From positions 1-64,000 of the forward strand of contig JAISVB010000045.1 in the NCBI GenBank assembly GCA_031271755.1: a DNA stretch of 64,000 nucleotides, read 5' to 3'. Below the pieces are notes generated by a model, which was given only the letters and a program-made list of their open reading frames with translations, was not told the origin of the DNA and did not search any database. The translations under genes were made by a program, and so were the position numbers. This document shows, in pieces, positions 1-8,342 of this stretch. This DNA comes from Culturomica sp. GTDB taxonomy: Bacteria; Bacteroidota; Bacteroidia; Bacteroidales; Marinifilaceae. Each line of letters begins with the position of its first letter. Within the stretch, counting starts at the first letter, position 1.

Positions 1-2
1 TG

Positions 3-176
3 CTGTCGCTGCGGGCGGGATACCAATGGGGGGAAGAGGAAAAGACCGGGCCCGGGTTCGCCACTGTGGGAGGCGGTGTGGCGTGGAGAATGCTCAACAT
101 GGATGTGGCATATCTCATCGCGGAAAACGCTTTTAAGAACAGTTGGTTCCTTTCGCTGGGATGGAAAATAAAGTGA
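3..176 (+). CDS. PorV-like T9SS outer-membrane protein, C-terminal end (partial)
   Basis: The window opens inside a reading frame that runs to a TGA at 174-176. It gives about 57 residues of glycine-rich, alternating hydrophobic and polar beta-strand sequence, ending in a short strand with an aromatic-rich finish (SWFLSLGWKIK). A glycine run followed by a strand like MDVAYLI and a terminal strand resembles the end of PorV/LptO or related FadL-like outer-membrane barrels, which carry cargo in type IX secretion. The rest of the gene lies outside the window, so the family call rests on the tail only. The SprF-like and CHU_C proteins nearby make a T9SS assignment reasonable. Another outer-membrane barrel is possible. 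Confidence 0.45.
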   Translation: MSLRAGYQWGEEEKTGPGFATVGGGVAWRMLNMDVAYLIAENAFKNSWFLSLGWKIK

Positions 177-182
177 CCGGGA

Positions 183-404
183 TTAATTGAATAAGCTATT
201 TAATTCCTCATTATTTACTTTTTTTAGCGTCAGACTAAAATTCAGCAATTGCTCTTTGGTATTGGCATTTGCCAAGCCCGAAATTTCGAATGAAAATTGC
301 CCGGACAATGTTTCACGCACAAGGTAGGTTTTCCCAACTCTTCGTCTGCCATAACTCGCCACAAATACACAAAAAATAGTAGATATGGCTAAATATAGCA
401 TCAT
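183..404 (-). pseudogene. remnant of an archaeal-type (DUF234-like) AAA ATPase
   Basis: This 73-residue frame contains a Walker A loop (YGRRRVGKT, about residues 18-26) followed by LVRET and a segment (FSFEISGLANANTKEQL) typical of the archaeal ATPase family common in Bacteroidetes. Intact members are about 370-480 residues. Here the N-terminal residues before the P-loop are replaced by unrelated hydrophobic sequence, and everything after about 50 residues of the ATPase is missing, so it is a fragment. Its apparent start codon sits inside a long hairpin (379-420), which suggests the gene's upstream region has been joined to its interior by deletion. A functional product is unlikely. Confidence 0.6.
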
Positions 405-420
405 ATTTTGCCATATCTAC
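379..420. repeat. 42-bp hairpin-forming inverted repeat
   Basis: Perfect 11-bp arms lie at 379-389 and 410-420. After one mismatch the pairing continues inward for about six more base pairs, leaving only a few bases of loop. The element covers the apparent start codon of the ATPase remnant. It could be an operator-like dyad, a folded transcript element or a small mobile repeat. There is no T-run to make it a clear terminator. Confidence 0.6.
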
Positions 421-548
421 AGTAAAAACGACACTTATGGATGAATTTTTGTTGTAACTGCCAATCCCCGGAATGAGTCTGCCGATGGAAAGTTTGCAAG
501 TATTGAAATAATCCTTTCTGCTTTGGGATTTTTTTTAATAAGTTTGTA

Positions 549-556
549 TATTTTTG
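549..556 (+). promoter_or_regulatory. Bacteroidetes -7 box for the ROK gene
   Basis: TATTTTTG matches the Bacteroidetes -7 consensus TAnnTTTG, 28 bases before the ROK start codon. A TTG at 523-525 is a possible -33 element. The match is by eye only. Confidence 0.45.
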
Positions 557-584
557 TAGGAAATATGACTACAATCGGAACAGA

Positions 585-1823
585 ATGCAACAAACAGCAA
601 CAAAACATACCCTTCCGGGACTTAAAGAAAAAAGATACCAGCAAAAGAAAGACATCATCGGATACCTGTACCGGATGTGTGAACTGTCCAAACCCGAGAT
701 CTGCCGCCTCACCAACATGACCACACCGACCATCAGCCGGATCATCGACGAACTGATCGAAGAGGGCTGGGTAACGGACAAGGGACAGGGAATGTCCGTC
801 GGCGGCAAACGCCCCCACATTTTTACCCTGAATCCGGACGCTGCGTACATACTGGGAGTGGACGTCGGGCGGGAACACCTCAAAGTTGCCGTTTTTAACC
901 TGCAAAAAGAGGTGATCGGCGAGATCAAGGTATTCCGTTCCATTCTGGAAGAAGAAAAAAGCAACGAAGAGATCCTCCGGTACATCAAAGAGCGAATAGA
1001 CCAGACCCTCCGGGAACTGCATATCAATTACGCCAAGATCAGGGTAGCCGGATTTGCCATTCCCGGCCTCATCGACAGCAACGGAAACGCCTATACCTAT
1101 TTTGTGTACGAAGATACCAATATCAAACAGGTGCTGGAGAAGATGCTGGGCATCCCTGTCTTTATCGACAACGACTCCAAAACCATGGCGTTGGCCGAAC
1201 ACACGTTCGGAGCAGCCAAAGAGGTACAGAATGCGCTCTGCATCAGCATAAACGAATGTATCGGATTGGGGATGATCCTCAACTCCCAGCCCTATACCGG
1301 CTGCATGGGGATGGCCGGAGAGTTCGGACACATCCGCATATCGGGTTTGGACGACCCGTGTTACTGCGGAAAGACCGGTTGTTTGGAAACGGTCGCCTCC
1401 GGCAGAGCCATTGTTAAAAGCGCCCGGAAAGCCATTCAAAACGGAACGGAAACTGCCGTCAGCCACTTTGCCGAAAACGGAGAGATCACCCTTGCCTCTA
1501 TCATCCAGGCCGCCGGGCAGGACGACATTTTTGCCATCGACCTGTTGCAAAAAGCCGGGGAAAAGATCGGGGAAGGACTTTCCATCCTGATCCATCTGTT
1601 CAACCCGCACCTGCTCGTCATCGGGGGAGAGATGGCCGAATCCGGTGACCTGTTGGTGGCTCCCATCCGGCAAACCCTGAACAAATACACCCTGACCCGG
1701 CTGAAAAACCAGTGCGAAATCCGGTTGAGCAATCTGCACGCCCATTCGACCATCCTGGGGACCCTGATGATCGTGATGAAGAATCTCTATTACGATGCCA
1801 ACCACGAGTTCTCTTTATACTAA
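585..1823 (+). CDS. ROK-family transcriptional regulator (NagC-like)
   Basis: A 412-residue ROK protein. Residues about 15-70 form a winged helix-turn-helix (LSKPEICRLTNMTTPTISRII...), followed by the ROK sugar-kinase fold starting at ILGVDVGREHLKVAV. The zinc-binding signature CYCGKTGCLE is intact, as is the downstream LVIGGEMAESG segment. ROK regulators with an N-terminal HTH are usually sugar-responsive repressors, while ROK kinases lack the HTH. It lies 30 bp upstream of the NagB-LmbE gene on the same strand, so control of amino-sugar catabolism, probably of this operon, is the natural inference. A separate sugar-kinase activity cannot be excluded. Confidence 0.85.
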   Translation: MQQTATKHTLPGLKEKRYQQKKDIIGYLYRMCELSKPEICRLTNMTTPTISRIIDELIEEGWVTDKGQGMSVGGKRPHIFTLNPDAAYILGVDVGREHLKVAVFNLQKEVIGEIKVFRSILEEEKSNEEILRYIKERIDQTLRELHINYAKIRVAGFAIPGLIDSNGNAYTYFVYEDTNIKQVLEKMLGIPVFIDNDSKTMALAEHTFGAAKEVQNALCISINECIGLGMILNSQPYTGCMGMAGEFGHIRISGLDDPCYCGKTGCLETVASGRAIVKSARKAIQNGTETAVSHFAENGEITLASIIQAAGQDDIFAIDLLQKAGEKIGEGLSILIHLFNPHLLVIGGEMAESGDLLVAPIRQTLNKYTLTRLKNQCEIRLSNLHAHSTILGTLMIVMKNLYYDANHEFSLY

Positions 1824-1853
1824 ACGTACAACAACAACTAAAATACCATCACT

Positions 1854-3815
1854 ATGCTGACAGCGAACCACATTGCACGGGGCGAAGGCTCCGACAAATA
1901 CGAAAAGATCCCGGTGCAGATCTTTAATACGCCGGCCAGTGCCGTACAGGCTGTAGCCCGGGAAGTGGCGGATCTGATCCGGAGCAAAGCCTCCCGCCGC
2001 GAAATGTGCGTATTGGGATTGGCCACCGGTTCTTCGCCGATCCGGTTGTACAAAGAGTTGGTGCGGATGCACCGGGAAGAGGGATTGTCCTTTAAAAATG
2101 TCATCTCTTTCAACCTGGACGAATACCTGCCGATGCCCAAAGAGTCCGAGCAGAGCTACCACTACTTTATGCACCGCCACCTCTTCGACCACGTAGACAT
2201 CGATCCGGCCAACGTGCACATCCCGGACGGCACATTGGCCTCATCGGAAATTGAAGCCTTCTGCAAAGCGTACGACCGGCAGATCAAAGAGGCCGGAGGC
2301 GTCGACATACAAATTCTCGGCATCGGCCGTACCGGCCACATCGGATTCAACGAACCGGGATCGCTGATCACTTCCCGCACCCGCATGGTATACCTGAACG
2401 ACCTGACCATCAACGACGCCGCAGGCGATTTCGGAGGCCGCGACAAAGTGCCCACACGCGCCATCACCATGGGCGTCGGCACCATCATGGAAGCCAAGCG
2501 GATCGTGCTGCTGGCCTGGGGGGAGAAAAAGGCCTCCATCATCCGGGAAACCGTGGAGGGAAGCGTGACGGACTCCGTACCGGCCACCTTCCTGCAAACG
2601 CACCCCAATACCCGCTTCTATTTGGACGAAAAAGCGGCCAAAGAGCTGACCCGCTCCGACCGGCCGTGGCTGGTCGGGAATGTGGAGTGGAACGACAAAC
2701 TGATCCGGAAGGCTGTCATCTGGCTCTGCCAGAAAGTAAACAAGCCCATCCTGAAAATAGAGAACAGGGATTACATAGACAACGGCATGAGCGGGTTGCT
2801 CAAAAACTTTGAAACGGCCAATAAGGTGAACATTCAGGTATTCAACGACCTGCAGCACACCATTACCGGCTGGCCGGGAGGCAAGCCGAATGCGGACGAC
2901 TCCACCCGCCCGGAAAGGGCTGTTCCCTATCCCAAAAGAGTATTGATATTCAGCCCGCATCCGGACGACGATGTGATCTCCATGGGAGGAACTTTCGCCC
3001 GCTTGGTGGATCAGGGACACGAAGTGCATGTTGCTTACCAGACCTCCGGGAACATCGCCGTATTGGACGACTATGTGTCCCAGATGATGGACATCGCCAC
3101 CGCTTTTACCAAACACATCGAAGGGGATGCGGCGGGCATGAACGCCGCGTACGAACAGGTGAAACAGATCATTGCAAACCGGAAAGCGGGAGATGAAGAG
3201 CCTTCCGAACTGTTGGCCTACAAAGGCGCTATCCGGAAAGCCGAAGCCCGCGCCGCCTGCCGCTACGTCGGTGTTCCTCTGGAACGGATCCACTTCTTAG
3301 ACCTGCCGTTTTACGAAACCGGTTCCGTTAAAAAGAATCCGCTCGGCCAGCCCGATATCGATATCATCGTGGAGCTGCTCCGCAAAGTGAAACCACACCA
3401 GATATACGCTGCCGGCGACCTGGCCGACCCGCACGGCACACACGGCGTGTGCTTAGACGCCATCATCCGGGCGTACGATTACGTGTGCGACGAAGCGTGG
3501 TTCAAGGAGTGCTACACCTGGTGGTACCGGGGAGCCTGGATGGAGTGGGAGATCGAAAATGTGGACATGGCCGTACCCATCAGTCCGTCGGAACTCTCCA
3601 TCAAACGCAAATCCATCTACAGGCACGGTTCCCAGAACAACGGCCCGGTCTTTCCGGGCGACGATCCGCGCGAATTCTGGCAACGGGCGGAAGACCGGAA
3701 CCGGCACACCGCAGATACCTACAATAAATTGGGGATGGCGGAATACGAAGCGATGGAAGTATTTGCCCGGTATACCCACCACAAAGGGGATGCCAAAATC
3801 ATGTTCCAGGATTAA
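1854..3815 (+). CDS. nagB: glucosamine-6-phosphate deaminase-like (NagB) / LmbE-type deacetylase fusion
   Basis: A 653-residue two-domain protein. Residues about 20-290 are a NagB/SugP isomerase fold with the phosphate loop GLATGSSPIRLYKEL, the NLDEYLPM segment and GIGRTGHIGFNEPGS. Residues about 360-600 are an LmbE/PIG-L-type N-acetylglucosamine deacetylase domain with the metal motif SPHPDDD and a later DPHGTHG histidine site. NagB converts glucosamine-6-phosphate to fructose-6-phosphate and ammonia. The LmbE domain could supply the deacetylated sugar. The fusion is common in Bacteroidetes. In E. coli NagB the loop reads GNDGHIAFNEP with catalytic Asp141; here that Asp is Thr, so the exact reaction is less certain than the name suggests. 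Cytoplasmic, in a ROK-nagB-nucleotidyltransferase operon. Confidence 0.85.
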   Translation: MLTANHIARGEGSDKYEKIPVQIFNTPASAVQAVAREVADLIRSKASRREMCVLGLATGSSPIRLYKELVRMHREEGLSFKNVISFNLDEYLPMPKESEQSYHYFMHRHLFDHVDIDPANVHIPDGTLASSEIEAFCKAYDRQIKEAGGVDIQILGIGRTGHIGFNEPGSLITSRTRMVYLNDLTINDAAGDFGGRDKVPTRAITMGVGTIMEAKRIVLLAWGEKKASIIRETVEGSVTDSVPATFLQTHPNTRFYLDEKAAKELTRSDRPWLVGNVEWNDKLIRKAVIWLCQKVNKPILKIENRDYIDNGMSGLLKNFETANKVNIQVFNDLQHTITGWPGGKPNADDSTRPERAVPYPKRVLIFSPHPDDDVISMGGTFARLVDQGHEVHVAYQTSGNIAVLDDYVSQMMDIATAFTKHIEGDAAGMNAAYEQVKQIIANRKAGDEEPSELLAYKGAIRKAEARAACRYVGVPLERIHFLDLPFYETGSVKKNPLGQPDIDIIVELLRKVKPHQIYAAGDLADPHGTHGVCLDAIIRAYDYVCDEAWFKECYTWWYRGAWMEWEIENVDMAVPISPSELSIKRKSIYRHGSQNNGPVFPGDDPREFWQRAEDRNRHTADTYNKLGMAEYEAMEVFARYTHHKGDAKIMFQD

Positions 3816-3835
3816 CAGCGACACAACCGATACGT

Positions 3836-4729
3836 ATGCAAAACAAAACCACCCTTTTGATCATGGCCGCCGGGATGGGTTCCCGGTTCGGCAGCCTGAA
3901 ACAGATCACGCCCCTGGGGCCGCACAGGAAAGCGTTGCTGCACTATACCATTTACGACGCCGTACAGGCCGGCTTCGATAAAATTGTCTTTGTCATCCGG
4001 GAAAGTTTTGCCAAAGAGTTCAAAGAGTTTGTCGGCACCTACGCAGAGAGCCTGGCAGAAACGGCTTACTGTTACCAGGAGATGGATCGCCTGCCCGGCG
4101 GCATGCCGCCCATTGACCGGGAAAAACCGTGGGGAACCGCACACGCCATCTGGTGCGCCAAAGAGCAGGTGAAAGAGCCGTTCGCCGCCGTAAACGCAGA
4201 TGACTTTTACGGCCGGGAGGCTTTTATCAAAGCGCACGATTTTCTGGCCGGGAACGCCTGCGGGAATGACTATTGCCTGATCGGCTACCGGCTGGCCTCC
4301 ACCCTCTCCGAAAACGGCACTGTTTCCCGGGGCGTATGCGAAGTGGATGCGGACAACTACCTGACCGCCGTCACCGAGCGCACCAAAATCGGCATCCGCC
4401 CGGACGGGAGCATCGTAGACGAAGAGTCCGGCAAGCAATTGCATGCCGACGATGTGGTATCCATGAATTTCTGGGGATTCACCCCCACGATCTTTGCCGA
4501 GATCGAACGGCAATTCGTTGCCTTCTACCCGGCTAACAAAGAGAATCCGAAATCGGAGTTCTACATTCCGAAAGTGGTGGATCAGTTGATCCGGGAACAA
4601 GCGGCGCGGGTCAAAGTGATCCCCACTGCCGCCAACTGGTTCGGCGTTACCTACCGGGAAGACACACCCGGCGTGAACGCCGCGCTGGAAGCTTACGACA
4701 AGGAGGGGTTATATCCCGGCTTCCAATAA
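3836..4729 (+). CDS. sugar-nucleotide-type nucleotidyltransferase
   Basis: A 297-residue GT-A-fold nucleotidyltransferase. The N-terminal loop MAAGMGSRFGSLKQ (residues 10-23) is the nucleotide-binding signature of the GalU/RmlA/MurU superfamily. VNADDFYG (about residues 121-128) supplies the metal-binding aspartates. The fold ends near FGVTYREDTPGV. It starts 20 bp after NagB-LmbE and is almost certainly co-transcribed with it. The likely role is activation of a sugar-1-phosphate derived from amino-sugar salvage, but the substrate is not visible. A close paralogue type, MurU, works with the AmgK kinase; no such kinase gene is present here. Confidence 0.75.
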   Translation: MQNKTTLLIMAAGMGSRFGSLKQITPLGPHRKALLHYTIYDAVQAGFDKIVFVIRESFAKEFKEFVGTYAESLAETAYCYQEMDRLPGGMPPIDREKPWGTAHAIWCAKEQVKEPFAAVNADDFYGREAFIKAHDFLAGNACGNDYCLIGYRLASTLSENGTVSRGVCEVDADNYLTAVTERTKIGIRPDGSIVDEESGKQLHADDVVSMNFWGFTPTIFAEIERQFVAFYPANKENPKSEFYIPKVVDQLIREQAARVKVIPTAANWFGVTYREDTPGVNAALEAYDKEGLYPGFQ

Positions 4730-4743
4730 GATGTCCAAAAATA

Positions 4744-4790
4744 TGAACTGCACCCCAAAAATTGGACAAAAACTTTTGGGGTGCAGTTCA
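4744..4790. mobile_element. paired IS-end-like inverted repeat (possible IS3-type remnant or MITE)
   Basis: Perfect 17-bp arms (4744-4760 and 4774-4790) beginning TGAACTGCACCCC enclose 13 bases containing TTGGACA. Both the outward TGAACTG...CCCC and the inner TTGGACA look like the terminal repeats of IS3/IS150-type elements, here brought end to end with no transposase. No clear target-site duplication flanks it. It lies between two convergent genes, so it may also act as a bidirectional terminator. Confidence 0.45.
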
Positions 4791-4791
4791 A

Positions 4792-5106
4792 TTAGACAGC
4801 CTCTTCTTCTACGGTGCTGTAACTGCTTACGGCAAAGCCCAACTTTTCAATGGCCTTTTTGATCTTCTCCGCATTGTTCCTGTCGCGACGGAAGGTCACC
4901 GTCACCGTCTTCTTCTCCAAATCGACCGTCAGCTTTTTGACCCCTTTTTCGAACGGAATGTTCTTCTCCAGTTTCGCTTTGCAGTTTTCACAACTGATCG
5001 CCGCCTGATACGCCACCGTGGTCAGCTCTTTCTTGTCGGCAGCCGGAGAGGCCAGCACCCCGAACAACGCTGCCAGCAACAGCACTACTTTCTTGATTGT
5101 CTTCAT
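4792..5106 (-). CDS. periplasmic heavy-metal-associated (HMA) domain protein
   Basis: A 104-residue protein with a Sec signal peptide (residues 1-22, MKTIKKVVLLLAALFGVLAS...) and one HMA domain. The metal-binding pair is in ISCENCKAKLEKN (CxxC, about residues 37-40), followed by the beta-strand LTVDLEKKTVTVTF and a helix ending EKLGFAV. HMA domains bind Cu(I), Zn or Hg through the CxxC. It is the last gene of the minus-strand operon after a TonB-dependent receptor, which suggests the pair captures or delivers a soft metal ion in the envelope. The metal cannot be read from the sequence. Confidence 0.8.
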   Translation of the reverse strand: MKTIKKVVLLLAALFGVLASPAADKKELTTVAYQAAISCENCKAKLEKNIPFEKGVKKLTVDLEKKTVTVTFRRDRNNAEKIKKAIEKLGFAVSSYSTVEEEAV

Positions 5107-5130
5107 GATCGTCGCTCTTATTATTTGTAT

Positions 5131-7386
5131 CTATTCCCAGGAAAACCGCAATCCGGCGTAAAACTTCCGCCCGGTCACAGGTCCCCAGACCTGCGAAGCA
5201 TCGAAATGTTCCCCCCAGGGATCCTCCGCGGAAAGGATCGGATGCTTCTGGGTAAAATCCCCGATATTTTCACAACCCGCATAGACACTCCACCGGCGGA
5301 AAAACTTCGTTACCTGCGCATTGACAATTTCGTACGAACCGAAACTGCCCGTATCGCCCGGCAAACGTCCGCCTCCGTTGAACTGCGTGGTGAAATCGAA
5401 CTGCCACTTCTTCAGGTTGGTGTAAAACGACACATTGACCAACCCTTTGTATTTGCTCTGCAACGGCGTACGCAGGGTTCTCTCCTCGCCCGACGCCCCC
5501 GTATAGGTCATCCGGGCGTCGTTGTACCGGTAAGCCAGCGTCACATCCATCCGGGGAAGCGGTTCGTACCGGATCTCGGCCTGGTAACAGTTGGAGTAGG
5601 AAGCCCCCGTCAGGTTGTAAAAGTGCACCTGCCCGCTGCGGGTTTCGTTGTCCGCTACCACCTGCCGGCTAAAATCGGTGCGGTAATAATCCAAGTTTAT
5701 ATTCAACAGGCGATCGAACAGCACCCATTTCCGGTTCAACAACACGCCGAAATTCCAGGCCCGCTCCATGCGCAGTTGCTCCAGGGCCGCCGGATGCTCC
5801 GCCAAAAGCAGCCCGTTCACATAGACCGGGCGGGAGGAAGCCAGCAGGTAGGCGTTTTCCGCCAGGACGGCAGCCTGCCGGGAGCCGGCGCCCACAGCCA
5901 GCTTCAAGGTGGTCAGGCCGTCCGGAGCGTAAGCTATGTTGAGGCGGGGAGTAAAGAAACCGCCCGCCAGGTTGTGGTGATCGTACCGCAATCCGGCCAA
6001 CAGGGTCACCTTCTCCCCAAAATGCCCGGTGTACTGGAAAAAAGCCCCGCCGCTCCGCTCCTCGCGACGCCACTCCGCAGCGGCAGTACGGCGATCCTGC
6101 GGCATATAATCGGTAAACGCTTCGTCGTACCTGTCGTACGTAAAGGAGAGGCCGGCCGAATAGGCATGGTCGGCATCCGTACCGAAAACCGACTGGTAGA
6201 TGTAGTTGGCAAACAATGTATGCTGCCGGGCGTCGTAATTCCGCGCACCGTAATACGAATCCTGCCGGTGATCCGTGTAATTCAGTAACAGCGCCATGCT
6301 GGTATAGGTGTATTGCGGCATCAGGTAGCCGAGTTTTAAAAACCCTTCGTACCGGCGGGTATCCACATCGATGCCGTACAGATCACCCGGGGCGCCCTGA
6401 CCGCGCATCTCCCCGGTGTATCCTTTTTGTCCCCCCAGCCGTTCCTCGTCCAAAAACTTTCCACCGAACTGGAGGTACCACGCATCGGTTTTATAAGCCC
6501 ATCGGTTCATCACATTGTACTGATTCTTTTTCGGCATATCGAGAAAACCGTCCCCGTTGTAGTCGTGCGACCGGTTGAACCAATCCCCGTGCACCAGCAG
6601 GGCGGTGCTCCACGTGTTGCTGAGGCGGACGGCGCTGTTCAGGTTCAACTCCGCCATCCCCTCGTGGCTTCCGTACAGGTTCACAAACAACTTCTCGCTG
6701 AACTCCGGCTTCTTGTAATCCACGTTGATCTGCCCGGCGATGGCTTCGTACCCGTGCACCACCGACCCCGCTCCTTTGGACACCGATATGGCACTCATCC
6801 AGGGACCCGGAACATAATTCAATCCGTACAACGCCGCCAATCCCCGGAAATTGGGCATATTCTCGGTCATCATCTGCACGTACTTTCCGTGCAATCCCAA
6901 CAACTGGATCTGTTTGGCGCCGGTCACCGCATCGGAATAGGCCACATCCACCGAAGCGTTGGTGGTAAAACTCTCCCCCAGGTTGCAACAGGCCGCCTTG
7001 TACAACTCCTCGTCCGTGATCAGTTGCTCTATCAACGGAGCGGCGGTGCTCATCACCGTTGTCCGCCTCCTTTTTGCAACGACGGCCTCGTCCAACTGCC
7101 GCCCGTAAGTCAAAACGATCAACAGGTTATCGCTCGCCGCGCCCACCTCTACCGTATCCGGTTCGTACCCCACAAAGCTCGCCACCAACCGGACGCCTCT
7201 CCGGCCGATGGAAAAATAGCCCTCCGCATCGGTCGTCACGCCGGCCGTCCCTTCCACCCAGTAGACATTGGCGCCGGGGAGCCCACTCTGTTCACCGCCT
7301 CGATCCTCCACCACCCGGCCTCTCAACGATTGTCCCCCGGCAGCGCCGAAACAAAAGAGCAATACCCACAAAAACAAACATCGCAT
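5131..7386 (-). CDS. TonB-dependent outer-membrane receptor with carboxypeptidase-like N-terminal domain
   Basis: I place the start at the ATG at 7384-7386 because MRCLFLWVLLFCFGAAGGQ is a signal peptide; the longer frame would overlap the upstream gene. The mature protein (about 730 residues) begins with a CarboxypepD_reg-like domain (LRGRVVEDRGGEQSGLPGANVYW...). It continues with a plug domain (MPNFRGLAALYGLNYVPGPWMSAISVSKGAGSV...) and a 22-strand barrel ending in an aromatic-terminal strand (FYAGLRFSWE). Such receptors import substrates across the outer membrane using TonB. There is no SusD partner, so it is probably not a polysaccharide system. The HMA protein 24 bp downstream suggests metal or metallophore transport. 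Its location after two T9SS-related genes in the same operon is unusual. Confidence 0.85.
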   Translation of the reverse strand: MRCLFLWVLLFCFGAAGGQSLRGRVVEDRGGEQSGLPGANVYWVEGTAGVTTDAEGYFSIGRRGVRLVASFVGYEPDTVEVGAASDNLLIVLTYGRQLDEAVVAKRRRTTVMSTAAPLIEQLITDEELYKAACCNLGESFTTNASVDVAYSDAVTGAKQIQLLGLHGKYVQMMTENMPNFRGLAALYGLNYVPGPWMSAISVSKGAGSVVHGYEAIAGQINVDYKKPEFSEKLFVNLYGSHEGMAELNLNSAVRLSNTWSTALLVHGDWFNRSHDYNGDGFLDMPKKNQYNVMNRWAYKTDAWYLQFGGKFLDEERLGGQKGYTGEMRGQGAPGDLYGIDVDTRRYEGFLKLGYLMPQYTYTSMALLLNYTDHRQDSYYGARNYDARQHTLFANYIYQSVFGTDADHAYSAGLSFTYDRYDEAFTDYMPQDRRTAAAEWRREERSGGAFFQYTGHFGEKVTLLAGLRYDHHNLAGGFFTPRLNIAYAPDGLTTLKLAVGAGSRQAAVLAENAYLLASSRPVYVNGLLLAEHPAALEQLRMERAWNFGVLLNRKWVLFDRLLNINLDYYRTDFSRQVVADNETRSGQVHFYNLTGASYSNCYQAEIRYEPLPRMDVTLAYRYNDARMTYTGASGEERTLRTPLQSKYKGLVNVSFYTNLKKWQFDFTTQFNGGGRLPGDTGSFGSYEIVNAQVTKFFRRWSVYAGCENIGDFTQKHPILSAEDPWGEHFDASQVWGPVTGRKFYAGLRFSWE

Positions 7387-7397
7387 AACGTCCGATT

Positions 7398-8342
7398 TTA
7401 TTGCTTCCACAGATCCCATTCACTCCGGCAGGTGGTGCTTTTGTGCAACGGATACGACACCATCAGCTCAAAGGTACCGAGCGTGTTCCCCGACACCCCG
7501 TAAAAATTGTAGTCGCAGGCAAGCAGGAATTTCAGATCCGATACCAATTTCACTCCGACTAAGAAACCGATCTCTCCGGTACTGCGCCCCAGAAGCGAAA
7601 GTTGCAGCAACTCTTCCCGGCGATCCCGGTTCAGGTACCAGGTCAGCATCCCCTCCACCTGTGTATCGTCCTCGTACTGGTGCACGCAGAAACCGGCTTC
7701 CAGGTCAAAGCTGTGCTCTACCCACCGGGTGCGGTACCGTCCGTACAAATACCTGGTTCCTCCCCAGATGTGGGGATCCTTTTTCAAAAAAGATAAAAAA
7801 TTGCGTCCCGATATTCCCAGCGTCAATTTTTTGTCGTACACATACTCCATCCCGATACTGGCGTTCCACTCTTGCATGCCTTCAAAAAAAGTGTCTCCGA
7901 TAACCGGATCCAGCTCATCGTCCAGATCCACCTTGCTCCTGTCTATTGTTTGCGATTGAAATGCGCCGGATATGCCAAAATTCAGAAAACTGTTCCAACT
8001 GAGCTTGGCCGTATAAGCGTAAGCCAAACTCACATCCGTGGTATTCAGGTAGCCGATCCTGTCCCTGACCACCGTATAGCCGACCTGCGTACGGTACTCC
8101 TCGGCATAGAAAGCCCCGGTCGTATTGAGGGTGGAAGGAGAACCCGGAAATGCCGTCCATTGCTTCCGGGCCGCCAGCGTAAACCAGGCGGCATAATCCA
8201 GATTCACCGAAGCGGGATTGATGTAAAAGGGATTTTCCCAATAAAAAGCAGTCGCCGGATTGATCTGTCCCTGCACCTTCAGGGGAACGCCCCCGGTCAT
8301 CAACAGGCATATTCCAAGGATATAGATATGCCCCCTCCTCAT
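7398..8342 (-). CDS. PorP/SprF family type IX secretion outer-membrane protein
   Basis: A 314-residue protein with a signal peptide and the family's characteristic opening after cleavage (QINPATAFYWENPFYINPASV), followed by beta-barrel strands (e.g. QVGYTVVRDRIGYLNTTDVS) and a final strand LGTFELMVSYPL. SprF-type proteins are partners of specific giant T9SS cargo proteins and are needed for their surface display. Its ATG overlaps the stop codon of the giant repeat protein gene (ATGA at 8339-8342), so the two are translationally coupled. This supports a dedicated cargo-partner pair. About 12 bp separate it from the TonB receptor gene. Confidence 0.88.
   Translation of the reverse strand: MRRGHIYILGICLLMTGGVPLKVQGQINPATAFYWENPFYINPASVNLDYAAWFTLAARKQWTAFPGSPSTLNTTGAFYAEEYRTQVGYTVVRDRIGYLNTTDVSLAYAYTAKLSWNSFLNFGISGAFQSQTIDRSKVDLDDELDPVIGDTFFEGMQEWNASIGMEYVYDKKLTLGISGRNFLSFLKKDPHIWGGTRYLYGRYRTRWVEHSFDLEAGFCVHQYEDDTQVEGMLTWYLNRDRREELLQLSLLGRSTGEIGFLVGVKLVSDLKFLLACDYNFYGVSGNTLGTFELMVSYPLHKSTTCRSEWDLWKQ

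Noticed and set aside
435-1805. Long antisense open frame opposite the ROK gene
   Set aside because: It has no recognisable domain and mirrors the codon bias of the ROK gene on the other strand.
4762-6288. 508-residue plus-strand open frame opposite the TonB receptor
   Set aside because: It covers the HMA and receptor genes on the other strand and shows no domain.
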